From: Clusia tigrina
Taxonomy: Eukaryota > Arthropoda > Insecta > Diptera > Clusiidae
Direction: 5' to 3'
DNA: 64,000 bases
Assembly: GCA_920105625.2 (NCBI GenBank)
Contig: OV050030.1
Location: forward strand, 168,761,315 to 168,825,314
Shown here: in pieces, positions 31,818-41,982 of the stretch
Layout of the letters: the number at the start of each line of letters is the position of its first letter
How positions within the stretch are numbered: the first letter of the stretch is position 1
Notes under the pieces: model-generated
The model's database searches: none
What the model was told of the DNA's origin: nothing
What the model saw: only the letters and a program-made list of their open reading frames with translations
Program-made: the position numbers and the translations under genes

Positions 31818-34800
31818 TTAGTTGTGTGGTCTAATGTGGAATAATTTCAATAAATTATTATGTAGCTTTTTATTTTTTCCCTTAATCGTTACGACTGTTG
31901 TAACTGGGCTGCGGATTTCTGCTACTACATACGGACCTATCCACACAGGTGAGAATTTGTTTCTCCTAGCCTGATTCTTCATTAGTACCTGGTCACCCAC
32001 ATGAAAAACTACTGGGTTTAGTACCTTGTTATAGGCTTCCCTGGCCACTCGTTTAGCACATTCCTGGTTTTCTCTAACCAATTCGTGCGCTCGCTGCAAC
32101 TGATATTTTTGTACTTTATTGGGGTCATCAGCATTGTATACAGACGCACATTTGCGCTTCAAATTCGCTGGCATGTTGAAATCAAACCCGTAGAGTGTTC
32201 TAAACGGAGTTTGCTTCGTTGATACATGCACAGTATTGTTGTGTACATGCATTGCAGTGGTTAACCATTGATCCCAATTCGAGCCGTCTTCTTTGGCAAA
32301 ACTGCGCAAGTACTCGGCCAGAGGTCGATGACTACGTCCCAATGAGCCATTCGCCTGTGGATGATATGGTGTTATGTGCAACTTCTTGATTCCCAGCATT
32401 TTACACGTTTCTGAGAATAGTTTTGATACGAAATTTGAACCATTGTCGGTTATCAAAACCTTAGGTATGTTGTATCGTGCTATAATTTCATCAAAGAATG
32501 CTTTGGCCACCGTACTTGATTCAGCATCGGGTATAGCCACGCACGCCATATACTTTGAGAAACCGTCTTGGAACGTCAATATGTATTTATTGCCCGAAAC
32601 AGTCTCAGGTAAAATACCTACAATATCCATATGAACTTTATCAAATGGTTGTTTTGGTGTGTCAGTTAACACCATGGGCATCTTTGTTAGCCTTGAACTT
32701 TTGTTGGCCTGGCACTTTGGGCAACTTCTTACATATTTTTTTATGTCTTTGAGCATACCTTTCCATCCGTATACTCGCCTAATTCTGTCATGGGTTTTCC
32801 AGAATCCCTGGTGTCCACCTAGAGGTGAATCATGGAAACCCTTTAACACAGCCTGGATATCCTTTATATCCTTCAGCCATTCCACACTACTGGCCCTTTG
32901 TTCATTAGCAGCGTCACCTGCATTGCTAACATTTCTTGTTGCATCAATTTTATCCCCTTTAATTCTCTCGGCCTTCTCCTTATCTGACCGTGCTTTGGCC
33001 CTCGTTTGCACTACTGATACCTTCTGTGCCTGCGGTACTCTGCTGAGTGCATCCGCATTCAGATTCTTTTTCCCAGGTTTGTATATGATTTCAAAATCAT
33101 TCTCAGACAATTTGTGTCTGAACCTAGCTAGCCTAGACGTTTGGTCTTTCAAATTGGCTATGACTCTCAACGGCTGGTCATCAGTATATATTTTAAATGG
33201 GCGTCCTAGCAGATATGCCCTAAAATTCTTTGTAGCCCACACTATGGCTAGAAATTCCTTTTCTATTGTGGAATATCTCTTCTTCGTGTCGCTAAGCGCT
33301 CTGCTTGCGAATGCTATTGGTCGGTCATTACCGATTTCCCCTTGTGACAATACTGCCCCTAATGCTTCATTGCTAGCATCAGTTGTCGACAAAAGAGTTT
33401 GCTCAAAGTCGGGGTACGCCAAAATTGGTGGCGAGCTAATTATTTCCTTTAGCCTCTCGAATGCTTGCTGACATCTCTCTGTCCATTCGAACTTTGCTTC
33501 TTTTCGTAGCAACTTATTAATCGGCAACGCAATTCCGGCTAGTCCTTCCACGAACTTTCTATAATAGTTCACTAGTCCTAGGAATGCTTGCACTTCCTTT
33601 CTGTTTCTCGGAATCGCTAAATTTTTAACGCATTCCACCTTCTGCGGGTCAGGCAGTGCTCCTGCTTCTGAGCAACGATGGCCTAAATAAACCACATCTC
33701 TTCGCAAAAATTGACACTTCTCCGTGTTCAATTTCAAATTGTGTTCTCGTAATTTCTGGAGCACCTTGCACAAGCGTTGCGAATGCTGCTGCAAGCTCTT
33801 CCCATAAATTACAATATCATCGAGATACACAAAACAATCTAACCCTTGTAAGCCTGTTAGCACATGGTTCATTAGCCGTTGGAAGGTAGCCGGTGCTCCT
33901 GTTAATCCAAACGGCATTCTATTAAACTCAAAATGCCCTAAACCGGTGCTGAACGCAGTTTTCTGCTTATCTTGGGTATCCACCAGAACTTGGTGGTAGC
34001 CACTCGCTAAATCAAGCGTAGAAAAATATCTACTATGCCCCAATTGATCCAGACTCTTCTATCCTTGGTATCGGGAACACCTGCTTGATAGTGGCGTCGT
34101 TCAATTTCCTAAAATCGACGGTCATTCTCCACTTCTTCTGACCCTGAGCACCTCCCTTCTTTGGTACCAAAATTATTGGTGAGTTCCAAGGCGAGATACT
34201 CGGTGAAATTATGTTATCTTTTAACATTCCCTGCACTTGCCTATTTACCTCATCTTTGTGAGCTTGTGGCAATCTGTATTGCTTCTGGTTTATGGGTGGT
34301 TGATCCATTCTAGTAGGTATTTCATGCTCTACCTCTGGTGTATACGTCAACTGGTCTCCTTCGAGTAAAAATATGTCATGGAATGATGTACAGATGGCCT
34401 CTATTGATACCTTTTCTTCTAAATTTACGCTTGGGTCTAACCTCAGTGATTCTAGCACTCTCTCCATTCTTTTCCTTATATCTACCTGCTTAATCCGATT
34501 AACCGTTCCATAATTCGGTTCCTTAAAATTATCGTAACTAGTGAACTTAGGTCTAAAATCCTCATCCATCAAGTAGTCCTTTTCTGATGCGTTGAGTACG
34601 CAAGCGTACACCTTACCCTTGTCAACGTGCGTTATGGTCTCTCCCATATATACACCCTCCGCCAGCTGCTGCTTGTGCAAAACAACAGTCCTGAGTTTCG
34701 TGCTTACACGCATAGTAACTACTCTGGTTGACCTTGCGTTCACTACCTCTATACACTTCTTAACCCTATTCACGGTTCCTTCCTGCCATGACTTTAATGG

Positions 34801-35600
34801 GAGAGTAAGGATTCTATTCTTATTATCATCATAAAATGATAACTGTTTTTCTAGCGCATACAGTATGGTGCGGCCCCAGAGATTATCGCGGTCAATTATC
34901 CCATCGGCCGGGATACCTTCCCTATCCAATTCAACTGCGTGCACTCTAAAACTCATTCCCTTAACATTACTGTGCCCTATTTTAAGTGACCCCACTGTTC
35001 TGATGCAACCTCCGAACGCTCCATCAAGCGTTCTTACATCTTTTGGGTTAACAACTAGTCCTTTCCGTAAAACACTAGATTTTACGAGGCTAGTATCCGC
35101 CCCTTAATCTACCAAAAGCATCAGCTTTCCACTAGCTGCCTCCTTGCAGGGTATCTCGATGAAAGCATCTCCTACCCTGCTCACAACGAAACAACGCCCT
35201 TTTGACTCCAAAATGGACGCGTATCTACTTCCTAACTCTTCCAATTTTCTCCTCCATGCACCGCAGTTATGCCTTACAATCCTATACTCCCTCAAAATCA
35301 CCGCTAATACCTTAACTATACCTCCTCGTACCACGTACGCGGCGATTGGCCTATACTCTCTAATCTTATTGAAACTTAATCTAAGTGCTAGAATCATCAC
35401 AGTTACCCAAATCAATACGCAATCAAAAATTTTCTCCCGGAGAGACTCTTGCTCCTCCGTAATTTGAACCATTGTGTTTACGTTACTTGGTACGTGGTAT
35501 TGGAGAGCCTCTTGCTCCTCCTTTTCCTGGACTGTACTTCCTACATTACCAGTCACACGTACCTTCGGCCTAACTGTTACTTCCTTACTTTTGGCTTTCC
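31818..35600 (-). pseudogene. pol: pol of B: protease, RT, RNase H, integrase; one stop, one frameshift, one lost catalytic Glu
   Basis: Entered from gag by a -1 shift. A pre-protease segment with a hydrophobic stretch (FDCVLIWVTVMILAL, near 35430) precedes the protease, whose catalytic Asp-Ser-Gly is cut by TAA at 35104-35106 (Ser codon TCA in A). The frame continues open through protease and into RT until a 2-base deletion near 34056. From 34043 a 741-codon frame covers RT (YLDD at 33816-33827), RNase H and integrase to the element's C-terminus. The integrase catalytic Glu is GGA (Gly) at 32337-32339, where A has GAA; RNase H TDHQPL reads TDDQPL. B could not make active protease or integrase. 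Confidence 0.92.
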
Positions 35601-35603
35601 AGT

Positions 35604-37970
35604 CTACTGGCCCCGACTGGGCCGCTGGAAGTTTCCCTGGTTCCTCTGTTGGAACTGCCTATCCCTGCACTCCGCAGCTCGATGTCCCATCCGACCACAT
35701 GAAAAGCATTTCAACCCCTGTTGGGTGTTGCCTAACCTTTGTCCTCCTCTAGTATCCCAGTTTGGCCGCTGTTGACCATTCCCAGTGCTGAAAGGATTTC
35801 TTCCTTGGGTAATCCCTACCGTTGAGCCGATTCGAGGACCACTACCCCTGTTGTCCCTTAAGGTTGGATCTGGGCGCCTCGTAGCTGGCTGCCTTCTACT
35901 TTGATCCCATTTATTGTCTAATTGACACTGCCTACTAGCCTCATGATCATATGTTTGGCACTCCATACAATAGGGCGTATTTTTGCGTATAATGCATTCA
36001 TCCCTTGTATGGCCTGGCTTATGGCAGAATGAACATGTGGGAGCCCTCTGTACAACCTCCCTGTGCGGATTTCTCTGATACGCGGCTCTGCTGTCGGAGA
36101 TACCGGGATTATACGCTCCTCTGTATACGTTTGGGACGAAATTATTTCCTTCTCTATCCATGACAGCGGCAGTTAAATTGTCCTGTCTATTTCCCAACAT
36201 ATGTATCTCCCCCAATCCGGCCGTACTCCGTTCCACAAGGACTTGCGCTCGAATTGCTTCTTCTACCAATTCCTCCAGATTTCCTGTTTTGCTATTCAGC
36301 ATATGAATTTTAAGAGCAGAATTGCGGAGCCCCACTACGAAAGTCGTTAACACTGACTTGTCAACTTCGTACAATAACGCGGTATCACCAACGCCATCGT
36401 ACTTATTTTTGACTACTTCTTGGGCCAACATCCGAAGTGACTCCAAACGCCTGGCAAAGGCGCGAATGTCTTCCCCTGTCAGTTGTCTCCCGATTCTAAT
36501 CTCCTGGGATATATCTTCCAGAGTTCTCTCCTTAAGATAAGTTTTCTTCAACAGGCCGTAAAGTTCATTCACACTGGTGAATTGTTTTGGCAGCACAAGG
36601 TTGTACATATCTCCAAATAACCTTTGCTTTATGCACTCGAAGAAATCCTGTAACTCATCAGGGCTGATGCTCCGCTTTGCAAGTTCACAACCTTGAATGA
36701 ACCTACTGAGTTCTGACCTTAAATCTGCTGAAGCAGCACCAGTAAACACAGGTACTAGCCTGGACACGGTCTTTGAAATCTCCTCTATACCCATTTTACG
36801 TATTTTTGTTTTACTTATGACCGGTAAAACTTGAGCGCTATCTTTGTGGGTGGTTCCTAGTTTCACTTCTCCCGGATCCGAGAGGTAATTGACCAATGAC
36901 GGACTCAAACTAATTAGTGTTCGATCGTTTGTTCGTACAGGCGAAATACTGTCCACAGTATTGGGCCTTTCCTGTACCGTTACTGCTTCTGGCTCTTTTG
37001 GCGTATATCCCTTATTTTTATTAGTTACCGGACGTTCTGGAGAAAAAGGCTCGACCCCGATTTCAGATGCTCCAAACAAAAATCCCGCTTCACTTTCTCC
37101 AGCCAATACTAATCTAGGCTTTACCATACGACCTATCCCTTCCGGAGTTAAATACTCCGGCCAGCGAACTTCAGGAGGCAATGTCAACACTGTATGTGTA
37201 AATCCAGCCGATGCTGATTTTGATCTCTCCTTTCTAGGTAGGTTGCTATTGGTCGCCCGTCCTCTTTTCAATCCTGCACACTCCTTCTCCAACAGCGCTG
37301 CTGCTTCCTCTGTTTCCGACAATCTCTGAGAAAGTTCCTTTACTTTATTCTCAAGATACTCTTTTTGTGCTCTCAAATCTTCTGTTTTCTCATGAAATTT
37401 GAACAACTTTTCTTCTGTCCTTTTTTGGATTGCCGTCAAGGCTTGATCCGCTACTTCTAATGGTGACACAGCGCCTCCGGCGTTCGTCTGCTTCCACAAT
37501 TCCTGAGCTTCTTCCCTGCTCGTACTCGCTTGGAACTGGTCAACTATTTTCCCAGTAAACAGTTTCACCTCTGACTGTATTGATTTTAATCTGTTCCTTA
37601 CTTCCTCGTCTGGCGAAACCAAACTCACTGTTTGTTGCCCTAGTCCTTCTAATTCAGAACTAAATGTATCTGCCCATTCGTTGACCAGACTATTTATGTA
37701 GTCTGCGTATTTTTCCGCAAAATATTTTCCCTTGCCGTACTCAACTGCGTGAGGCAACAACAGTCCGTGATTATTGTTGAACTCTCTCCCCAGATCTTGC
37801 AACTGTGTTATTCGCTTGCGGTAATACGCGTTGTCCTTACGTAACCTGCCGTCTTTCTTAAAGTTACGGACCAGCTTTTCAATCGTTTCGCCAATTTGTT
37901 CCTGTCTCAGCAGTAATCCTTGCGCTTCCTTCGTCATATCCCAAATCCCAGAACAGATGTCGTATCCCAA
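35604..37970 (-). CDS. gag: gag of B, intact 788 codons
   Basis: The only full-length gag of this family in the window. Residues about 1-230 are helical and coiled-coil rich (a matrix-like region); a capsid-like core lies around residues 390-600 (SRLVPVFTGAASADLRSELS onward). Three cysteine knuckles follow (CSFCHKPGHTRDEC, CMECQTYDHEASRQC, CFSCGRMGHRAAEC), then a Gln/Arg tail. The slip heptamer GGGAAAC is at 35637-35631, in the right phase for a -1 shift into pol. The ATG at 37970 gives the longest frame; a second Met ten codons in (DMTKEAQ) is the better match to the A start and may be the true one. Confidence 0.9.
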   Translation of the reverse strand: MGYDICSGIWDMTKEAQGLLLRQEQIGETIEKLVRNFKKDGRLRKDNAYYRKRITQLQDLGREFNNNHGLLLPHAVEYGKGKYFAEKYADYINSLVNEWADTFSSELEGLGQQTVSLVSPDEEVRNRLKSIQSEVKLFTGKIVDQFQASTSREEAQELWKQTNAGGAVSPLEVADQALTAIQKRTEEKLFKFHEKTEDLRAQKEYLENKVKELSQRLSETEEAAALLEKECAGLKRGRATNSNLPRKERSKSASAGFTHTVLTLPPEVRWPEYLTPEGIGRMVKPRLVLAGESEAGFLFGASEIGVEPFSPERPVTNKNKGYTPKEPEAVTVQERPNTVDSISPVRTNDRTLISLSPSLVNYLSDPGEVKLGTTHKDSAQVLPVISKTKIRKMGIEEISKTVSRLVPVFTGAASADLRSELSRFIQGCELAKRSISPDELQDFFECIKQRLFGDMYNLVLPKQFTSVNELYGLLKKTYLKERTLEDISQEIRIGRQLTGEDIRAFARRLESLRMLAQEVVKNKYDGVGDTALLYEVDKSVLTTFVVGLRNSALKIHMLNSKTGNLEELVEEAIRAQVLVERSTAGLGEIHMLGNRQDNLTAAVMDREGNNFVPNVYRGAYNPGISDSRAAYQRNPHREVVQRAPTCSFCHKPGHTRDECIIRKNTPYCMECQTYDHEASRQCQLDNKWDQSRRQPATRRPDPTLRDNRGSGPRIGSTVGITQGRNPFSTGNGQQRPNWDTRGGQRLGNTQQGLKCFSCGRMGHRAAECRDRQFQQRNQGNFQRPSRGQ
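35631..35637 (-). promoter_or_regulatory. Candidate -1 frameshift site between gag and pol in B
   Basis: Minus strand GGGAAAC in phase G GGA AAC. A GGCCC/GGGCC hairpin begins seven bases downstream, and TTCCAG can pair with CTGGAA around it. Same position as in A. Confidence 0.55.
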
Positions 37971-38920
37971 TTAGAAATAAAAAATCCAATAATTGATAAA
38001 ACTTGTTATTAACTTATTCCAATATTTTATTCCATCTTACTTATTGATAAATACAAATTTATTTTAAAAAAACATTCCACCGTAAATTCTATATTTATAT
38101 ACATATTCTGCTATACTTGTTTTCCATCAAAAGTTCCGCTGTCTACCGGCGTCCATTAAGTCCTTCCATCAATGCAAATTGGTCCTTGGCTTCTCTCACC
38201 GATACTCCTTGATTTCCTCTCCCCATCTTTAGTACTCCCAAAAATACATAGGAAAGGCCATATGTTTGTAAAAACCGAAATTTGATTTACCGGAAATTTG
38301 AATCCATATTTAAAAATAAACCCGTGACGTATGCGCCACATAATAATAGCATTTAAATGTTTTCTTCAACATTGCTACGCAAATCGTAGTTTCCGAACTA
38401 CAAAAAACTTTGATGCAACAACACGTGTTGTCTGCACCTCTTCACCTAATACCCTAAACTCAAAATGCCATATATTTAAATCAAGCTTTATTTTGATTTC
38501 AAAACAATATAAATTGAATCGTATAAATGTCCCTACCGACAAACAAACACAAATCCCCTATCATAACCGTACGAACCCTATACCGTGGCACGTTCTTTCC
38601 GAACCAAACCAACCGGTATACACAAGTTCGCAATTCAATAACGCAAAATCCGTGAATAAACAGACACGTTCCACATCCCCCGAGAATGCTGAAATAAACG
38701 GTTATTATAAAAAGAATGAACCTGATTTCAGTGAAACAACCCTATGCAACCTGACCGTAAGTAGAAAGTTTTCTTTTTAGATCGACCTATTGTCACCTAA
38801 CCGCGCGGCTAATCAGCCCCAATGCTGCTTCTTCTGCATGACCGGCGCAAAAGCGCCCACACGGTCACCGAAGAATCGTCGGCAAAATTTTCTTAAATAC
38901 TAAGATGTCCTACTATAGAC
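37971..38920 (-). other. 5' UTR of B
   Basis: AT-rich leader with the AACACGTGTTG-containing segment (near 38410-38440) shared with A and H. A 61-codon frame at 38341-38156 has no clear match in A. No gene supported. Confidence 0.55.
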
Positions 38921-38949
38921 ATACTCACCATTATTTTTTCCGGTGACAT
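38921..38949 (-). promoter_or_regulatory. Seven-codon leader exon and splice donor of B
   Basis: ATG at 38949-38947, seven codons, last ATG at 38931-38929, then GTGAGT (38928-38923). Same length and phase as in A and C. Confidence 0.6.
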
Positions 38950-38997
38950 CCTTGTGTTGGGGTCCTCGTGTCCTTTCAATATTGCAGTAAGATGTCC

Positions 38998-39016
38998 AAT
39001 TCTACCGGCTGCGCCA
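38998..39016 (-). other. Primer-binding site of B (tRNA-Ser type)
   Basis: Minus strand TGGCGCAGCCGGTAGAATT, three bases from the LTR. It would match a serine tRNA 3' end at about 18 of 19 positions as I recall that tRNA. Confidence 0.78.
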
Positions 39017-39019
39017 AAA

Positions 39020-39526
39020 TGTTGGGGGGTTTCGTGTCCTTGCTTGGCTGGAGACGTCCTGTCGCAGTTCTCGGGCGCGTGGCTGAAAAATCAAGAACCC
39101 TAACGTAGAATTCAAACACTATCACTTTTCAGTTTCAAAACACAAGAGAGCTTTATTCTTAAAAATACTAGTTCTTATATACTATTTACCAATAAACATT
39201 ACAGTCTACGTCTTGACTTTTCTGGTGTTCCAGTTACGCAATTGTTATTTGCTGTCAGTTGCTCAAGCCCACTGACCTACTGCAAGTAAAAGTGTCGTCG
39301 CTGCATTCTAAATGCCCCTCGTCAGCTTGACTGCGGAACTGTGACACCCTAAAAGTTTACACAATAATGTTACGCAGATCACATTAACTTAAAATACTTA
39401 GACCCTAGAAGTCTGCCTTATTATAACACCGTTTTAGCACATGCTAATTCAACATAGTGTGGCATCTATTAGGAGTCGGTGCTGTGAGTAAACTACACGT
39501 AGGTACTTTGATTCTAACTCACAACA
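39020..39526 (-). repeat. 5' LTR of element B
   Basis: 507 bp, plus-strand ends TGTTGGGGGG and CTCACAACA, followed by the AAGG duplication. Confidence 0.95.
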
Positions 39527-39530
39527 AAGG

Positions 39531-39824
39531 TCACAATACTCACTGAGCCGACTAGGTATAGGTGAGGCTCTGTATTAAGACAGCAGGTTACCCCTGGCTG
39601 CCCACCATCCAATGGACACGGGTCGTCCATGACAACCTGGAGTAGGGGAGACATTCATGGACTCCACAGTCTAGATCCATCGTGTTCTATTCAGTTGCAG
39701 GGTTACCTCTAGCAGTGTGTGATTCATCAACACCCACCACGATCTTAATGGGATAGAGGCTAAGGATCTTGAGTAGATCTATAATCGCGTATCTCCACTC
39801 TGTGAGTACTCACTCACTCAACCC
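39531..39824 (-). other. 5' UTR of LINE L
   Basis: Continues the LINE leader broken by B at 22089. Moderate GC, no open frame. Ends at the 10-bp target duplication GTAGTTGCAC (39825-39834). Confidence 0.65.
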
Positions 39825-39861
39825 GTAGTTGCACACCATTCTTCAACAATGAGGGGAGGGA

Positions 39862-40322
39862 TTTTGTGAGTCAGAATCAAACTACTAGTTGACTCACACC
39901 ATCCACTCCTAACAGATACTACACATTTAGTGTAGTTAACATTTAAGTTATATGCCTGCACGTAGGGTGCGTTGATTATTGTTTCATTCATTGTTTCATT
40001 TCAGGGTGTCACAATTCCGCAATCGAATTGACGACGGGCATTGGACTATACATTGCACCATCGACATTTTTATATCGAGTAGGTCAGTTGGCGCAACCAA
40101 CTGACACCAATCAACAATTGCGTAACTGGAGCACCAGAAAGGTGCTTACCTAAACTGTAAGTGGTCATTGTTAATAGTATATAAGACTTATGATTTTAAA
40201 TAATAAAGGTATTGTCTTGCTTGTAAATAGAAACAACACAGTGTTTTACCCAACAGCATTAACCGCCTCATTAGGAACCACCAGGTCTTCGTCCACGCCC
40301 CCGCCTATTATGGGCAGCAGAA
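39862..40322 (+). repeat. 3' LTR of element C, truncated at its end
   Basis: Preceded by GAGGGGAGGGA (39851-39861). Begins TTTTGTGAGT where the family has TGTTGTGAGT. Matches the 5' LTR of C up to a GGCAGCA segment near 40320; the last ~55 bases and the right flank are lost. Confidence 0.82.
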
Positions 40323-40380
40323 ATTTAGCTAGATTTGAGATGGTGTGTTGAAAGTAAAATTGCTTGATCATATCTAGATC

Positions 40381-40383
<3 letters not shown>

Positions 40384-40452
<69 letters not shown>
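40384..40452. repeat. (TA)n microsatellite, about 34 units
   Basis: Uninterrupted TA run. Confidence 0.95.
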
Positions 40453-40455
<3 letters not shown>

Positions 40456-40485
40456 TTTCTTCTTGCTTTTTTTATTGTTTGCTTC

Positions 40486-40686
40486 TTATGTTTTAGCTTT
40501 AAGCTGTTGTTTCATTCGTTTATAAAATGTTGAGCTGAATACATCCTCGTCGGTTATTTTCCATATTTTTAACACAGCCATGCTACGTCGGTCAATCTCT
40601 TCCAAAGCATTTGAAGATAAATATGATGAATTATCATAATGATATGCAATTTCTGCCACGTCCATATCCAGTATGAGGACTCCAAA
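40486..40686 (-). pseudogene. Unrecognised 66-codon coding-like fragment
   Basis: Open on the minus strand from a stop at 40689 to TAA at 40488-40486, with no Met near its start. The translation has balanced composition (DMDVAEIAYHYDN; KIWKITDEDVFSS), unlike the AT-rich noise around it. The upstream minus-strand sequence (to about 40745) also looks coding in another frame, so this may be the 3' end of a decayed gene or transposon. Family not recognised. Confidence 0.3.
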
Positions 40687-40762
40687 CTATACATTTCATC
40701 GCCCACCCAGGAATTGACGTCATCCTATGTTGATTCTGCTCAAAGTTGTATGTAATAAATAA

Positions 40763-41278
40763 GAGCCTGCTGAAACACGGAGAAGGCTTCAACATAATAC
40801 CATACATAATGAATGTGATGAAATTTTTAAATTGTGGACCACTTACTTCAATATCCCGTATGTTCGTACGCCAACAAAAGCCATATCAGAAGAACCTCCG
40901 GTGTACAAACCAACCCCTAAGAACCTTGGCTCGCAACCCTGGACCATTGAGCAAGTTTTCCGCCATCAGAAACAACCCAGGAGGTTTTCTACTCCACCAC
41001 TACTACAGCTTGACAAGAAGAAGAAGATCCGTGGTGGAAAAAAATGCCAGTATAGGATGAAACTGGCACGGCTCTATCTGCAACTAAATAAAGCCCCTAG
41101 AGACGAAAAGAAGAGGGAAATTCAGCAACTAATGAAACTACACCATGCATGTCAGAAGCAAGGTTGGGGGGTGGGGATTAGTTTTTACAACAATAAAAGC
41201 AAAGTGCATGTATTACCTGTTTTTTCTACTACAAAAAAACACACCATTCTCTTTTCGGCCGTAATCATAAGTTCATAA
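40763..41278 (+). CDS. Unrecognised basic frame, 148 codons from its first Met
   Basis: Open from after a stop at 40760-40762; the first Met is at 40832. The central part is rich in Lys, Arg, Pro and Gln, with LDKKKKIRGGKK and a helical tail (KKREIQQLMKLHHACQKQ). Codon pattern is good until about 41160, then becomes random, which hints at an exon end or a break there. It could be a piece of a host gene or of an unknown transposon. Confidence 0.3.
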   Translation, partial: EPAETRRRLQHNTIHNECDEIFKLWTTYFNIPYVRTPTKAISEEPPVYKPTPKNLGSQPWTIEQVFRHQKQPRRFSTPPLLQLDKKKKIRGGKKCQYRMKLARLYLQLNKAPRDEKKREIQQLMKLHHACQKQGWGVGISFYNNKSKVHVLPVFSTTKKHTILFSAVIISS

Positions 41279-41982
41279 TTTTATATAATTATAAAAGTTA
41301 TATATGTAGATCTATTTCTATAATTTTTATGTACATATTTAAATCTATAATCTATGTGTAATAACTCCAGCTCGTAAATATATGCAATTGGTGTGTGTAA
41401 ACTCGTGCAGACAATTGTCGGCCACTGTGGCGTAAACAGAAACAAAAAAAAACGAATATTTAGTAAGACACAGTTGCACATATTTTAGAGTGGATTACAC
41501 ATATCTTCATTCATTCTGCGCATTCCGCTTTAAGTTGCTCTGTCTTGCGGTACGCTGTACACACGACAGAGTAAACGGTTTCGCTGCTGCAGCGGGCGCC
41601 GTCGTTTAATTTAGATTTATTGGTGCGTTTATTGGGAATTTGCTCGTTACGGTTTCGGTGGCGGCGCTGGCGCTGCGGAGTACGAAGTACGAAAGTAGGT
41701 CAGTGCGATCAGCTGTCGTACTGCCGTACAGGGCCGGTTCAGTGGGGCGATTGAATTTGTGTTTGTTGGGGCCCTCGCCTTTAGAGGCGTCTTTTGGGAG
41801 CGGTTGAGCCTGCAGTCGATTGACTTTCGCTTGGGGCGTAGGCAATTTGTATTTGAAGTGTGCGCCATCGGTATTTAGGGGCGTTTGTGTTTGGTTTGTT
41901 GCATTCGTTAAGCGATTAGATCCCTTTGTGGCGTAACAGATCCGCCATTGAGCTTCGATCAGGGGCAGGCAAAGCAGGAAAG
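41279..41982. other. Spacer and probable 5' leader (perhaps LTR) of element Bel1
   Basis: AT-rich to about 41500, then GC-rich with GGCGGCGCTGGCGC-like sequence. An LTR is expected upstream of the gag start, but I find no matching repeat 3' of the element, so no LTR is called. Confidence 0.4.

Larger units (their letters stand above)
22090..39526 (-). mobile_element. Element B: 11-kb Ty3/Gypsy element of the A family, interrupted by element D
   Basis: LTRs of 506 and 507 bp at 22090-22595 and 39020-39526, about 12 differences between them (2.4%), with AAGG duplications at 22086-22089 and 39527-39530. In its own orientation: LTR, tRNA-Ser type primer site, leader exon, intact 788-codon gag, pro-pol with one stop and one frameshift, a long 3' region with the intact accessory frame and broken env-like frame, then D inserted in the A-rich 3' UTR, polypurine tract, LTR. 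It lacks the antisense cassette of A. Confidence 0.93.
19638..39824 (-). mobile_element. LINE L: LOA/R1-type non-LTR element, RT deleted, split by element B
   Basis: Minus-strand order: 5' UTR (39824-39531), insertion B with its AAGG duplication, ORF1 (about 22020-20950), endonuclease (20932-19799), then a short 3' end finishing in an AATAATA-like tail at 19638. A 10-bp duplication, GTAGTTGCAC, flanks it (19628-19637 and 39825-39834). The RT that should follow the endonuclease is missing, leaving about 2.75 kb. Because target duplication and 3' tail are intact, the deleted form itself seems to have inserted, using an enzyme supplied in trans. Confidence 0.82.
17941..40322 (+). mobile_element. 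Element C: internally deleted member of the A/B family, outermost of a four-level nest
   Basis: A 5' LTR (about 17941-18419), primer site, leader exon and 5' UTR (to about 18960) are followed almost directly by the A-rich 3' end (about 19480-19640), so gag, pol and the accessory genes are missing. The LINE L (19638-39824) interrupts it just before the polypurine tract and 3' LTR (39862-40322). Its own length without insertions is only about 2.2 kb. Both LTR outer ends are eroded. Confidence 0.82.

Noticed and set aside
38156..38341. 61-codon minus-strand frame in the B leader as counterpart of the small basic frame of A
   Set aside because: Only a few residues agree and the positions relative to gag differ; not enough to call homology.
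41606..41868. Two minus-strand frames of 73-79 codons in the GC-rich leader of Bel1
   Set aside because: Overlapping frames in GC-rich sequence with no start context, domain or second copy.
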